From: Morinoia aosen
Lineage: Eukaryota; Arthropoda; Malacostraca; Amphipoda; Talitridae
Reading direction: 5' to 3'
NCBI GenBank assembly: GCA_030386875.1
Contig: CM059574.1
Coordinates: forward strand, 4,843,934 to 4,907,933
Length of the DNA stretch: 64,000 nt
How positions within the stretch are numbered: the stretch's first letter is position 1; the number at the start of each line of letters is the position of its first letter. Below are positions 19,576-32,800 of the stretch, one piece after another. The translations under genes were made by a program, and so were the position numbers. Under the pieces are notes generated by a model. The model was not told the DNA's origin and did not search any database. It saw only the letters and a program-made list of their open reading frames with translations.

Positions 19576-20026
19576 TTGAAAATAAGTAATGAGACAGTTA
19601 TTTCAAGCAAATCAAGTGCACCAAAGCCAGTTACACCTAGCGCTAACACAGGGAAGATGCACAATGAGACATTAAAACTGGCACAGAAGAAGAAAGCTGA
19701 TGCAATAGCTGAAAAGAATCAAAGGAAGGAAGAGAGTAAAAAAGAAGGCACTGAAACAAGCTAAAGGAAAGTCTACAAGGATTCGTAAGGAAAGTTCCAG
19801 CGAGAGTGAAGATGATGAATCTAGAGCTGCTTGCCAAGCCTGTGGTGGGAAAGACAGGTGGGAAGACAACACGGCATTGATTGGATGCAACACATGTGAT
19901 GCGTGGTTGCACAGGGATTGTGTTTCTGAAGAAGTTGGGAACATGACCGAAGAAGAAATTGAACATTTCAATTTTGTTTGTTTAGCATGTGAGTGGCAAA
20001 CGATTTGTATTAACCGGAAGAAATAA
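19576..20026 (+). pseudogene. C-terminal tail of a pogo/Tigger-like transposase, with PHD finger
   Basis: The first part (19576-19764) is a Lys/Glu-rich tail (KLAQKKKADAIAEKNQRKEE). After a shift at the A-run near 19738 another frame continues to the TAA at 20024-20026. That second part holds a PHD-type finger with the C4HC3 order: CQACGG, CNTCDAWLHRDC, then CLAC. PHD fingers commonly bind histone tails, and several pogo-like (DDE/CENP-B-type) transposases end in one. A pogo-type terminal repeat follows at 20170-20216, which supports this reading. No catalytic DDE core is recognisable upstream, so this is a fragment. An unrelated PHD protein exon is the alternative. Confidence 0.6.
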
Positions 20027-20169
20027 GTTGGAGCTTGCAGCAAACCCCCGAACAAGAACCTCTTGGGAGGAACGCCTTGTTCGTTGAACAGAGGGTCCGT
20101 TGTGCAGGGGGGGAGGGGAATCCCTCCCTTGGCACAATTGAAAATCCCCTCTGCACAACGAACTTTCAT

Positions 20170-20216
20170 CAGTTTTCTCTGTTGTGCAGAAGTCCGTTGT
20201 GCGGGGGTTTTTACTG
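20170..20216 (+). repeat. 3' terminal inverted repeat of a pogo-like element
   Basis: The minus strand from 20216 reads CAGTAAAAACCCCCGCACAA followed by CGGACTTC, closely resembling Tigger/pogo ends (CAGTAAAACC...). It is followed by TA, the target of that family. GTTGTGCAG and CCGTTGTGC motifs repeat through 20090-20260. No partner end was found upstream. Confidence 0.6.
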
Positions 20217-20229
20217 TACGTATAATTGG

Positions 20230-22440
20230 CTCTAGTCTTGAGACATGTCTAGTTGTGCGGAAGTCCATTGAGTTAAAAAGGAATTTATTTTGTGTAGGTT
20301 AGCCTATGGCAATATATACGGACGTGTTTAACATTACAAAGTGTATTATACGGGTCAAAGGTCAATAAAAAGTCAATTTAATTACTGAAGAATATATCTG
20401 TTAAAAAAATAAGTAAAATAAAATAACATCTCCGTCTTAACTGTATACAAGCTCGGTCTACCTTCCCAGACGATATACGTTGCAGTACTTAGCCATAATC
20501 GTAAATGTAAATCTAAGATCTAGAAAATGTACTGTAGTATAAAGAAGAAGGCGCTCCGTAAATATATTGATATATCCCAAAGCCTTTTTTCCCTAAACCT
20601 AGATAGGCCTACATAGTTTTTAGTAAGTTATGTTTGGATTCAAAATTTGAACAAAAATCTGTTCGGATCAAAATTCTTGTTCGATTCATGTTCGATATTG
20701 ATGAAATTGTAATTAAAGAGTTTGATTTTTAGAACAATAAATAAATTCCAACAATCTACGTTGTCTTTAAAGCGACATCACAGAACAAGAAAGCAACTGT
20801 TCAAGAATAATCTTGAGGCCCGCAACAGTTATTCAGAGCAAAAGTTACCAATTTATGAAGGTTGTTTCTAGACAAACGTAGTTTCTGTTCGATATTTGAT
20901 GAATTACCCTATTAAATAAAATAATAGCTAATATAATGGAGAAATTTTAATAATGTTCTCGGTACAGGTACACACTGAGCTTTATGATTCCATCATAATA
21001 TTTATCAAAATGTTTTTAACAGCTATCATAGTCCTATTCAATCACCATTATTTAATTGCTGTTTAAATTAGTGCAAGGTAGGCCTTGAAAATTCATCTGT
21101 ATATACCTGTGCAGCTTGCTAAATGAAATCCTAAATGCCCAGCCATAAGACTGCATTTTTATTTATGATTATAAGCCTACTAGAAGCTGTTTTGATTTTA
21201 TAAATAAAAAATATTCTTAGTTTAATTTGTATTCCACAATCATGAATCTATGGCAAAAACAGATTTCATCTTTAGTTATACAAAAGTATACTTAATTATT
21301 GCTTGTCTGGAAATAATTAATGCCATTCAAACATGCTGCAATTACCAAATACCGTAACTAAATTTACTATATAACAAAGTATCATTTAAAATATTATTAG
21401 CTCCTGCCAAGCAACAAATTGGATAAAGAGAATATCACTAATAAAAGCTCTTTGGGATGCTAATACCTATTGTTGCTTATTATAGCTATATTAAGTTTAT
21501 TGTCCATATTGTGTGAAGCAAGAAAAAGGTTGAACTGGACTGCAGAGTGGAGTAGACTTCTTGAGTCATGCTGCAAGTAAATCAAGATGCTAAGCAGGCT
21601 ATGTTACAGAGTTTTGGATGTCCTTCACCAATGTAATGGGTAGTACATGATTATTAATATTAGAGATTTCTTGCTATCAGTCATCTGAGGAATGTGATGA
21701 GGTCTTTCTGTACACTAAAGAGACTAGAGATAAAACTTACTTTAGCTCTAAATATGTCAATCTGACTTGTTGGCTGATAGGCACTGAGTAAATTTATAAA
21801 TATCAACACTGAAATTTCAGTCTTCCAAACATCAAGTCAATCACGCAAAGAAGAGCACTTAAAGCTGTCTATGAACTCAGTAAACTAACAATGACATTGC
21901 TCACCGGCAGCACTGCAGCAGTTGCAGACTGTATGAGAAAATATGTTAGGAACTAATTGAAATGCTTATAATTAATTGCAATATTCTGTTTTTTTTTTCT
22001 ATCACATCAACAACATAAGACTGCTAATATATCACAAAATCCTAAACTAACAGGGTAGATCAGCACACTGATCTACCACTCAATTCAAATAGACCACTGT
22101 CCTGATAATAGAAGCGTACACTTGTGGGAATGTTGCTTTAAGGAGACCGAACGGGGGTCCTTTTGGGTCGAGACATCATAGATGAGATTTTCACGAGAAA
22201 ATGTTCCTAAACCCTTCCTACATCACTTGGTGAAAACGGGAACCATGTACGAGGCTTCGAACCCCCCAAAATACACTCTAAAAGAGGGTTACTTGGGAGT
22301 TATTTTGGAGGCATACCCAGAGGGTTTCCATAAGACCCAAAAGGAGAAAACAATGGAAAACCAAGTGAACTATTATATAAAATTAGTTATGTTATAGTTA
22401 TTTTGTAGGAATAACAAAAACCTAAGTATCATGTATGGCA
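20230..22440. other. AT-rich gene-free stretch
   Basis: I see no coding region, RNA gene or recognisable mobile element. The open frames are short and have no domain. Confidence 0.4.
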
Positions 22441-22620
22441 AAGTGCCCTGAAGGGGAGAATATCCCTTTAGGAAGAATTTATTTGATATTGATCCTAGAG
22501 CAATGAAATTTGGTACACTGATAGGAAATGCAATTTAAATTCATTTATCTTGGGTAAAAAAGTATGATTTTCTTCTAAGAAAACGAGATATTCATAGAAA
22601 ACAAAGTTTTTGGGAGAGTT

Positions 22621-22933
22621 TTTCAAACTGCATCTCCTCCAACAGTTTTTGAGTAAGTGATGAGTTTGGTGTCATTGGATGCGGAAATACTTGTACATTC
22701 TAAAAACTAACATGGCATTCTCCAAACATTCAATTTGAAATGAAAAAACATGAAAAATTTCATGGCACGTCTTCTTTTGTAAAAAAATATACTTTTATGA
22801 CGTTACACATCATGATCGGAAATGAATTTTGAATTACCTATTTAGTTTTTGAAATGCCCGCGTTTTTCCGCATCCAATGATATCAAATTCATTGCTGTAG
22901 CTCAAAAACTGTAGGAGGAAGTGCATTTTGAAA
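22621..22933. repeat. inverted repeat with ~67-bp arms
   Basis: The left arm, 22621-22687 (TTTCAAACTGCATCTCCTCC to GATGCGGAAA), is complementary to the right arm, 22865-22933 (TTTCCGCATCCAATGATATC to GCATTTTGAAA). The arms are separated by about 177 bp. An outer pair, GGGGAGAATATCCC near 22455 and GGGGATATTCTCCCC near 23275, may mark the ends of a larger (~830-bp) inverted-repeat element. Confidence 0.75.
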
Positions 22934-22939
22934 CCCCAC

Positions 22940-23800
22940 ATGCCGATCCTTCAAAATAAGGTGAACAAAGAAACAAACAATCTCAGTTTTTCTTTATCAT
23001 TATTGGTTAGGTTAGCTAGGACCATTGAAATCATTATACAGTAATAAAGAGACGTAGAAGATGACATAGCCACTTTGAGCTGTGAAGAAAAAGCCAAGGG
23101 GGAAGTGTAAAATATAAAATACCACTACCCCCTCCCCTACCTCCCATTCCTAAAACCTCCGTAGCATCGGACCCAGTGCACGTACAAAGCTAATTTTTTC
23201 CCAAGATGTACCTGACATCATACCCTTTCTATAGCACCTAAAAATTAAAATCCGAGAAAATTTGCCAATCTGGGGATATTCTCCCCTGAACAAAACCCCC
23301 ATTTTCTCAGAACCAACTTTTCAAGATTTGGCGCTCAATTTCAGCCACAGTTTTCATCCGATCGAGATCATCTATTTTGGATCACCGAGAGCAGTGTGAA
23401 TACTATAATATGTTGCAGTACGTTTTTTGATAATCTTTTAAAATATTTTTGTATGAATTTTTTATGAAAATAATCGACAAAATATTTTTAATTTTGATAA
23501 TTTTTTTCAAACTGAAACGAAGAACTATCCGCAACATTTTGACACATGTTCATTGTGAATCAAACCCAAAAAAAAACATTCGTCTCTATCTGCATTATTG
23601 GCTGAGAAATTGACTTTTGAAAAGATTCCTTTTGAGCGCATGGAGGGGGGAGGGAGATTTGGGCAAATTCTGAAAACTTTATAGGTTATACCTGTCTATT
23701 CGAATGCTGCAAACGTGCTCTGATTACCTCAAAGGTTATTTCAATCTGGAGGTATTTTTTATTGATTTTTTAAGTAATTTTAGGAAAAGCGCGTTCAGTC
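22940..23800. other. gene-free stretch
   Basis: Apart from the outer inverted motif near 23275 there is no recognisable feature. Confidence 0.35.
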
Positions 23801-23807
23801 TTCTTAA

Positions 23808-24028
23808 CCCTTTACTGCCCAACTGGACTATTTCGTCCTCTTTCAAAAATAACAACAATATATCGTATTTCGTATTCAATTTGTTCACTAATGTGTCCTT
23901 TGAACTGCACTGCCGAGTGGCAGTTCCTTCCCCATCTTGATAACAGTGACTACCTAATGCCAGTGTCGGTTTAGTGATAGTGGTTGTCATAACAGTAATA
24001 TGAGTATAAAAATGTGGGCGTTAAAGGG
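23808..24028 (+). mobile_element. 221-bp piggyBac-type MITE, copy A
   Basis: The element starts CCCTTTACTGCCCAAC and ends GTGGGCGTTAAAGGG, imperfect terminal inverted repeats. It is flanked on both sides by TTAA (23804-23807 and 24029-24032), the target of piggyBac transposases. A second copy of exactly the same length lies inverted at 47218-47438. It has no coding capacity and must have been moved by a transposase encoded elsewhere. Confidence 0.88.
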
Positions 24029-24039
24029 TTAATGTGAAG

Positions 24040-24800
24040 GTAAAAAGACTCGTCAATATTGACATGATAGTTTATTTTGTGTATCATTTTCTTTCATCAA
24101 AAAATTCTTTTCCTTTGAGTCATTTCATCTACCAACTGACTTAAGAATCTACTTGTAATTATTAAGGGCAGCAGGTTTATTATTTGGGTGGTTGCTAAAC
24201 TGCCCATTTGATTTTACAAAGTGGATTTTTTTTTCAAGATTTTTCTGGAAAGAAATTGTGGCATTATAGAGAAATATTACAACTTGCTAAGTGGTTTTTA
24301 GTTACTACCATAAGCATTTAAATGATGTGAGAAATGATACAAGATGTTTTCAACATCTGGTGATATTTCCAATATAATGCATGACGGTTACTCAACATTA
24401 AATGGCCAAATATTCCTAGATGTAAAATATTCCTCTGTTGGACCAAATGCTGTATTGGATAATGTAACAGCTACGCCATTCACTGGAAAATTTAGAGGGA
24501 GATATAAAAATACATTCCTTCATTTGGTTAACTGTTTGAAATGGAAGTGGGTGGATTGTAAGTAGGCAGTAGTCATTTTACAGGAAATTTTGACTTGTCA
24601 TGTTTTCTAAATATCATGTTAGGAGATTGAAAGTAACATTTTAGAACCAACAAGTAACTTTTTTTTAACATCCTAAATTGTGCTGAACAGGGATGATCCT
24701 TCACTGTACCTAACAACTGAATGTACATGTTGAAATAGAATTATTCAGAAATAACTCCAGTATTGATGCTTCTAAGCTTGAGGATAAAAAGCGAGGCAAA
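24040..24800. other. gene-free stretch
   Basis: AT-rich sequence with no gene or repeat that I can recognise. Confidence 0.35.
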
Positions 24801-24808
24801 AATCGCTT

Positions 24809-25206
24809 CATGTAAAGTCATTTTTATTAAAAATGATCAAATAAAACTGAACATTTTGGACTAACTGTCCATCTTCGGTTTTCCTAAACCGTTTTAAAAT
24901 CTTGCCGGTACCTCTTACAGAACAGATCTGCGCATTTGCAAAATGAAACCTACTCTGAATGACACCCAAAGTGCTTTCCCGCTTCATGTTGCTAACACGT
25001 AATTCAGTTATTCAGTTTTCCTCTACCTTTGAAATTTTTTTGCTGTTAGTGTTTTTTCAAAGTTTAGGTTATTTATAGATACTTCATTAGTGTATTAATT
25101 CTTCCTCTTTTGGTTTTTGTTTTTACAGATTTTTTGCTGAAGATATACAGTTAGTTTAAAATGTTAAGTTTTATTTGACCATTTTTAATAAAAATGAATT
25201 TACATG
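24809..25206. repeat. ~400-bp inverted-repeat element with 49-bp arms
   Basis: The left arm, 24809-24857 (CATGTAAAGTCATTTTTATT to ACATTTT), matches the reverse complement of 25158-25206 (AAAATGTTAAGTTTTATTTG to TTTACATG) with a few mismatches. About 300 bp lie between the arms and hold no gene. It looks like a MITE of unknown family. Confidence 0.75.
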
Positions 25207-25209
25207 TAG

Positions 25210-25795
25210 AGAATTGTTCAGAAGACGGTATAGTCTTAGAATGACGAAAAGTAACAAATTAAGATTTTTTGTGCTGAGCTACAAATAAACCTCAAGTTAA
25301 CATTGCAAGGATTACAGCAGAACTGTAAAAGGCTTACGTAACAGGAAAAATGCCGAGACAGCAGAAGATTACTTGCATGGCAGAATGGCTTAGGCTTGCT
25401 CCACTTGAAATTTTATCTTCTTTAGCAATTTTTATTTCAATGTTTCATCATGCATACTTGTGTTAAGTAGCAATAAAGATTTATACTAAATTTGAAAATA
25501 GTGTAAGTAACATTTTCAATGTTTCAAAAATTGGTGGTTTAATCTTGAAAGATTTTAGGTGATTATACTAACCCCTCAACTAAGCATGTGTTCTCTGCAA
25601 TTTTTTAAGCAAAAATGAAGTTCCTCTAAGGGAAGAATTTGTTTGAAAAACTTTACCATGTTGTAAAATTGATAGTATAATTTATGTACATTCAAATAAA
25701 TTATAACTAGTCACTTGTACGAGCAAATATTGTTGAAATTCATGATACTCTTGAAAAATGTTGTGTCATTTTTGTTAAATAAATTTTTGATAGAC
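25210..25795. other. gene-free stretch
   Basis: AT-rich; nothing recognised. Confidence 0.35.
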
Positions 25796-25799
25796 TCTG

Positions 25800-26140
25800 C
25801 AAGGGGATACTACTAAACTACTATGTCTACAGGAATTAGCCCTCCCAACGGAAAAATGTTAGATCCTGAGCTGAGAGTTACAAAGGCCTTTTGGTTGAAA
25901 TAAAAAGATTTTGTTTTGTTGAAGACTACCTTTTTCAGTTCATTACTTTTCTGTTTTTTTAGCACCTCTTATATTCTTCTACTTCTATCTTGTTTCATAG
26001 TCTATCTTCTTAACTTACAATTTTGGTATACAGATCTTGTGTGGAAACTCACCTATTTATGCGGTCCATGTTTCTTTAATGTCAAAGTATATGGTACGTT
26101 CCTTCTTCCTCTCTTTGCAATATCTTCATTGGAGTTAGGG
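25800..26140 (+). repeat. dispersed ~330-bp repeat, copy 1
   Basis: It shares with five other loci a head of the form GGATAC...ATTGTATCTATGG, GAATTAGCNCTCC and GGGGAAAATGT. A middle TTTTGTTTTGTT with TTTTTCAGTTCATTACTTTTC follows, then TTCTTC...TCTTGTTTCAT. It is diverged and is followed at once by copy 2. Confidence 0.65.
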
Positions 26141-26146
26141 CCTCTC

Positions 26147-26345
26147 AGGAGGATACAGCTATTGTATCTATGAGAATTAGCACTCCCTGGGGGAAAATAT
26201 ATGAAGGCCCAAGCTGGGTGTTTGGTAGGCTTTTTTTGTTGAAATAAATGTTTTTTGTTTTGTAATGGACCACCTTATTTTGGTTCACTGCTGTCCTGTT
26301 TTTTTTTTTTACTACTGAATCTTGTATGTCTGTTTTTCATTAATG
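26147..26345 (+). repeat. dispersed ~330-bp repeat, copy 2 (short)
   Basis: The head is well kept: AGGATACAGCTATTGTATC, GAGAATTAGCACTCCC and GGTTCACTGCTGTCCTG. The 3' third is lost. It lies head to tail with copy 1, about 315 bp upstream of the kinase start codon. Confidence 0.7.
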
Positions 26346-26660
26346 CTTGTTTGTTTAACAAACAAGAGTGTATTTTGTGCATAAGAGAATTTTCATATTT
26401 TTCCAGATAAGCATATATTTTCATAATGCAAAGTTTTTTCAACTCTTTTACTACAAAATTTTTTTTAGTGGTAGTGATTTTCCAAAGTCTACTCTCTCTT
26501 TCTATTGGAATTATTAGTTGAACTGTTGAATACATTCTGATATTAGTAACATGTTGAAGAATGACATGACCTCAATGAGCATTCATAATACAAGCTAAGA
26601 GCTCTGTAAAAGTTTCATGTGACTGTTTTGGATGGGCTGGGAGTGGTGCGGTGCTCAACA

Positions 26661-26861
26661 ATGGGTGCAACGGGCAGCAAGGGAGGCAGCAAGAGTGCTC
26701 CCCAGACCCCTGTCAGAGATGCTGCTGCACCTGATGAGCCCCAGCCAGCCTCTTCTGCTGCTGTTTCCTCAACAGACCTCAACAAGAGAGGCATTGCTGC
26801 CCTCATCAGGCCCCTCAAGCCACCTGCTCTGCAAATTAGACCTGGGCAAAGCCTGTCAGAA
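26661..26861 (+). CDS. S6KL: kinase exon 1 (myristoylation-type N-terminus)
   Basis: It encodes residues 1-67, a low-complexity Ser/Ala/Pro stretch ending PGQSLSE, and ends in phase 0 at CAGAA/GTAAGA. Gly2 and Ser6 fit the myristoyl-transferase pattern. The exon is clearly GC-richer than its surroundings. Confidence 0.8.
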
Positions 26862-29800
26862 GTAAGAAGCAGGTTTTGTTTACCCTAATTTGAATTTTAT
26901 AGTTTTTTTCTGGTAAAGCAACACAAAGAAGCTCAAGTTTTTTAATAATTTAATTATATGTTATAGTTGATATGAGTTTTTTGGTATCCTGCTATAAAAC
27001 TTACTCTTTGTGTTATATCTTAGTGAAAAAGTTCATTTAAAAAAAATTTTGTATAGGATACTTTTGATTTCAACATTTCACTGTATGTATTGGTGTTTAG
27101 TAGAAAGTTTCTTAAGGTTTACCTGTGAGGTAACATTATTATAATATTTTCTTCATCCTGTTGTTTCTATATTCCTTTCTTGGTTGACCTGCAGGTTTTG
27201 ACACCGCAGTTCAATGTGTTGAGCCTGGCCAACAATTTGTCACAAAGATTCTCTGTGCTGAGTGGCTTGTCTTTCATCTCTCTGGTCTCTGCCCCTCCCT
27301 CTGCTGATGGATCTCGGAAGAAAATAACTCGCACAAGGTATTACCACAGCAAGCAGTACTCATCTTTACAATATCAATTAGTTGATTTGTATTTTACCAA
27401 GTTTCTAATATGTCAGTTTAATCTGCTTCATTAACTCATGCACCATTTATATTAAAATGGTAAATTTATTAGTGTTGATCTAATATGGAACAGAGCTATT
27501 AACTCAGCATGCTCGTTTGATAATGATTATTATAGTCATAACTTTCTCAAGGCAAAAATAGTTTCTATCAACCTTTCAACTTAAATTATAAGGATTTTTT
27601 TTGTTGTGGGAGTCTTACAAAACATAATGTTATTTCAATGATAGGAATCAAATACCTATGCAATTTTCTTGTTACCAATCTGCTATAATATTTTTGTACA
27701 TCAGGATGGCCATGATGATAATGATGTAAATGAGAACAAATTTCAATAATCAAATAACCAACCATCACTCACTGTTGCCTACCTACAGCTTCTGGGCATC
27801 TCTTCCTCAGCATGGCCCAACAGCAAGATGCTGGTTCACCCCTGCCCCTTCATAAGAGCTTAAAAGTTCTAGACCTATAGAATTTACCCATAATCACATT
27901 CTTATTAAGATTGCTGAGTCACTTCTGTGAATTGAGAAATCTCAATTCCACCCATCAGTACTGCCTTCCAGTCAGACACCATCATTCTCTACTCATCTCT
28001 TTCTATTGTGCATCTTCTAGCTTTAATGATAACTCAACCTTACAATGCTTTTCTAACTCTTCATTCATTCATCCAATCTTCATCCAACTTCTAATATTCC
28101 TTCCACCCATCTCTAACTTCAATATTTTCTTAACCATTTGTTCATCTTTTAATTTCCTCATTTGGCTCACTCACTTTAAGACACAGCAGTTCACTCTTCT
28201 AGCTCCAGTTACACTCCTCGTTACTCTGCATATCCCGCATCATTCCATCCATGCTCCTCAAACAATTCATCTTGAGTACATTTAACCAACTCCTATCAGC
28301 TGCACAGCTCAGATCCTATCACTTTTAAGCTGCACGGCTCAGATTTGTGTAATTCTGTTGACATCAGAGCACTTCCATACAACAACTTCCCTCAGCTGAG
28401 GCCCCTATTTTTTACTACCATTTTTAACCCCTTCCCCAACAATTTTTTTGTTAATGTTTTTTTCTTTTCAGAATAATTTTTTATTTTGGTTCTCCACTCA
28501 CCCCCCTCCTTACTTTTCGAGAAATAGTCATTGTCTGATGAACTGGCAGAGTTATCAGAAGTATTCAAGCTTCTGAGAGAAGGTTCATATTCACTATCTT
28601 CCGTTGAACCAGATGTTTGGGGTGTAACACTTGAAAATGCTACAAAAAAATGAATGCAAATGTGGATGCAAACAATACCCCTCCCACGACAATTGCTGTT
28701 GGAGCAAGTCTAGTAAAAATGTCTTTGAAATCCTACAGCTCTACCCTATCGCCTCTGCCAGGTGTACGATTGGACGAGAATACTCATTTCGCAGGTAGAA
28801 TGGCTTACAAAGGCCTAGAATCGACGAGTATGTACGTATGTAGCTGGTTTTTTAAGGTAAATTTTTAGACGAGTATACTCGTCGACGACTGAAAAAGAAC
28901 ATTTTGTGAAAACGTGTATACACGTTACTGCCTGGGAAGGGTTTAAATCTCCAACTAATTTTAATATAGTACTCTTTTCTTAATGCCCTCTCCTAATACT
29001 ATTAATTTTCTTACTCCTGTCCTACTATTAATATTTTTAATAACCTCTTCTTTCTATATATCTCGGTTCTAATCTAGTCAAATTAATCATTTGCAGACAC
29101 ATGGTCCTGTAATAGGATGGAGCACTAGCATTTGCCCATCATTGCATGTAGCTGCTATTCTATTTTTGGCCACACAATGAGGGAGTAATAAAACTTGGTT
29201 TGAAAAATTATGATTTATTGTGGAACAGTTGTTTGGTGTGGCCAAAACAAGGGACAGGGCTTTGAATTGATAGTAACCAAAGCTGTCCATTTCGATTCTA
29301 CAAAATTAAACTTCAAAGTGAAGTAAGAAGGAAAAAAAATTGTATGCAGAATGAATTTATCATGAATAAAGTAAAGGTATTGAAATAAAGTGAAATAAAA
29401 CTGAAAAATGGACTATGAAATGAGTATGAATAAATTTAATACTCAAATCAAACCATTAAATGACAAATTCAAATGGCAACTGAAGAATGTTTTTAGTACA
29501 AAGTGGTCTTGAAGTCTGGTAAAATTAGAAAAAAGTTAAGTCAGTCTTGTAACAGAGAAAAAGAACCAATTTTCTAAAATAAAATATTATACCTGAAATA
29601 AAGTAAATTTTAGCCTAAAGGAACAAAAATTTACACAAGCATAGCAGAACTGAATTGAAATATTCACCAGGTCAACACTTTGTTATATTATCTGAAGGAA
29701 TAGCTTTAACGAGAAATGCCACTTGAATTTTAGTGGAAACCCCACTGACTGAAAGTGCATTTCATTTTTTTTATCATAGTTCAAAACTTAAAATTTAGTA

Positions 29801-32800
29801 TATTTTATATACTGGTAAAAATTGCATATATTAAAAAAAATTCAAATACAAAATAAATGGACTATCACTTTTTTACAAATGCTCCAAGGATTCTAAAACT
29901 GTCTTTGTGTTCTTCCTAGCATAAAAACTTTTTGACTTCTATCTCTTTGAAATTTGGGTAAAAATGACTGAAAAAGCTAATATTTCAAATTATTCGGAAA
30001 AACTAAGGCCGAAATCAAAAAATTTCTTGAATAAAATGTGTTTTTCTTTCAAAAATACACACGCTGGCCAAATTTCAGACCAATTGGATCAAAATTCAAA
30101 TTTTATGGGAGGACCCCCTTAACACTGAAAATCAATGAAAGGGACAAGAGCATGCCAACGCTACTCAGACTCTAGCAAACTGGATGTTTCTTGCACACAT
30201 AAGACTTGACATTTAAGACCATACTTGCACTCCCAAATACTCGAATCAGCTCCTGTCTTCTAGCATATCTTCATTCAAGCTTACATTCATTCCTCCCCTC
30301 TTCTTCAAACACCTCATAACTTTCGTCTTGTTTATGTTCACCCAAAGTTTGTTTCCCTCTATTTCACACCATTCCAAAACAGTCTGCACAATTTCTAATC
30401 TGATCCTGCCACTAACTTGGTTTCGTCAGCAAGCAGTAGCTGTGTTGGATCCAAGGACTTGCCCTGAGCATCCAACAACTCCAGCCCCCTTAAGCCAACA
30501 CTCTTGTCTTCTCCTTATGCACAGCTCCATCCATATACATTACTCATCTCTGATGTAAACCTACCTGCTCTTCAAAGCACTCAATTCATTTCCTACTGAA
30601 ACATGCTCTCTGCCAATTGACGTGGAATCTCCTTACAGCCTCAAGATCAATAAATGCCCAAGACATCTCTCACTTTTGTTCTATACCTCTCATGCACACT
30701 GTAGCATTATCAACATCTGATCTACACACCCTCTACTCAGCAGGAACTGTGCTGCTCCTCTCCTATTGCACTTAACGTTTCTCCCTTGAAAATTTACTGG
30801 CACTCAGTCATACACCTCTCCAACCACACTCAACAAACTTATAGACCTCAAATTACAGCACTCACACCTACCCCGTTTGTCTTAAAGCTGAAGATTCTCA
30901 AATACATTCCTCTAGTTCATTTGTATCAAACCTACTACAAAACACAAATTCAAAAGCAAGCCAACCAATTAATAGCTGTCATGCCATCTTTATTCCAACT
31001 TCCAACACTTCACTGCAACTCTGTCGAAACTCAATACTTCTGCAACTGCATTCTTTTTAGGGCAAGATAACCAATTCATAATTGCATCCTCTTACCACCA
31101 GCATTCTCTTTCTGTCTTCAGTCATCACAATCACTGCCTGTCTGCCTATCATCTTCTTCATTTGACAATTGTTGAAAATACTCTGCCCTACAATCCATGA
31201 TATTCTGCTCCATTAACATCTGGTATCTCATGATCTTGTGCTTCATCAACCTTTCGTATTATTTCCACTTGTTTCCAGTTCGTTTTCTTACCATCCTCAA
31301 AACAGACCTTTTTCCTCAATCAAATCTCCAATCAGCTGCTCTTTTCTCTTCAATCATTCTCGTCCTGGCAGCCCTTCAATACTTTTCATATGCTGCTATG
31401 TTATCATAATTTTGCAGCCACTCTCCATAGGCATTCTTTTCTCTCTTGTTTGACCATTTACATTTCTAGCTTCTCCTATTGGCCTGATATATACAAGTAA
31501 CTAAGATGTTTGTGTGAGTTATTGCGCTTATAATGAAAACTCCAGCCAGTGTACTGATGGATCTTTTTGATGAAAAAAATTACTGAATCAGGAACTTGCA
31601 TGAGCTATTCCTGTCATGGTGACTGGCAGGTATCGTGGTGGGAGCATCAGTGGCCCAGGGAAGACAGCATGGCCGGTGGCACAAACAGAGCTGCTTTTCT
31701 TGCCTGAGTTTCCTGTGGGCACAGATCAGAAGATGCAGCTCATTGTGAGTAGTTATGAAGTTTGTTATTGTTGATTTGATGTTGTTGTCTCTGAATAGGG
31801 AATGTCTCAGCTACTTCAGGTCATTTGATATATTTTTGGGGCTTGTAACACTTGCTCTGTTGAATTGTCTTAACATTGTATTAGTTTTTCATTTCTTGAT
31901 GTTCTGGAACATTTGAAAAAGGATTTGATGATTTGTTTGACACCATGTAACTCATTTTACATGAGGTAGATACAATTTTTCAGTTCTTTTTTTGGAACTC
32001 ATTTGTGCCTATGTGCATTTCTCAAGTATAGGAAACTAACGCAGAAAATTTTTTCTTTGTATAAACGGATGAGAAATGTTGAAATGATAACTTGCAACCC
32101 AGTACGAATTTATACTTTGTTACCTACCTAATGAAAAGGTAGTGTGTAGGTTACATATTGTAAATTTAGTTGAGTTTGAAGCACCAGTAATATTATTATT
32201 ATATATGTGCTTCGTGGGTGAGCTTCCCCCTGCTTCATGATAAGCTGGCTAGTATATGAAAATTTCCGAAAACCGATGTTCATTGTGAAAAGGTGTTTAG
32301 TTGAAGATGAAGATCTGATGAAAGTGTACATGGTATTTTACTCATCTCTGTGAATAGAGAAATTAAGTTTTCGTTCCAATGCAATTCGACGAAGTAGTAA
32401 GAAGAAAGACTACCATTTTTGGTGTCAAAGTGATTAGCTAATGAATTTTTTGACTGTATTTTTTAGGCACGTGCTTTTGAAAAGCTTGAATACTAATATG
32501 TTTTTTTTTCAGTTTTATGGTGAGGTGTCCCGAGGAGCGTTTGGCCAAGTGTTCCATGTGCAGTGCGGCAACACTCTGCTGCACTACGCCATGAAGGTGC
32601 TAGCCAAGAGCCAGGTCAGTTCTGTGTGCCCTTATATTATTTTTTCATACTGTCATCTCATGTCAGTACTGTACAAGTTATTTTAATTGTGAGTGTTGTG
32701 AAAACGAGAGACCAAAGTTTTGTTAGATTTGTTTGATTATATTTATATTCTAGTAGTACGTTTCACAGTGGTGCTTGCTGCTACGTGTTTGATCAGCATT

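Noticed and set aside
19735-19745. Programmed frameshift at A AAA AAG
   Set aside because: It sits in a clearly decayed transposon tail. A base loss in the A-run is simpler.
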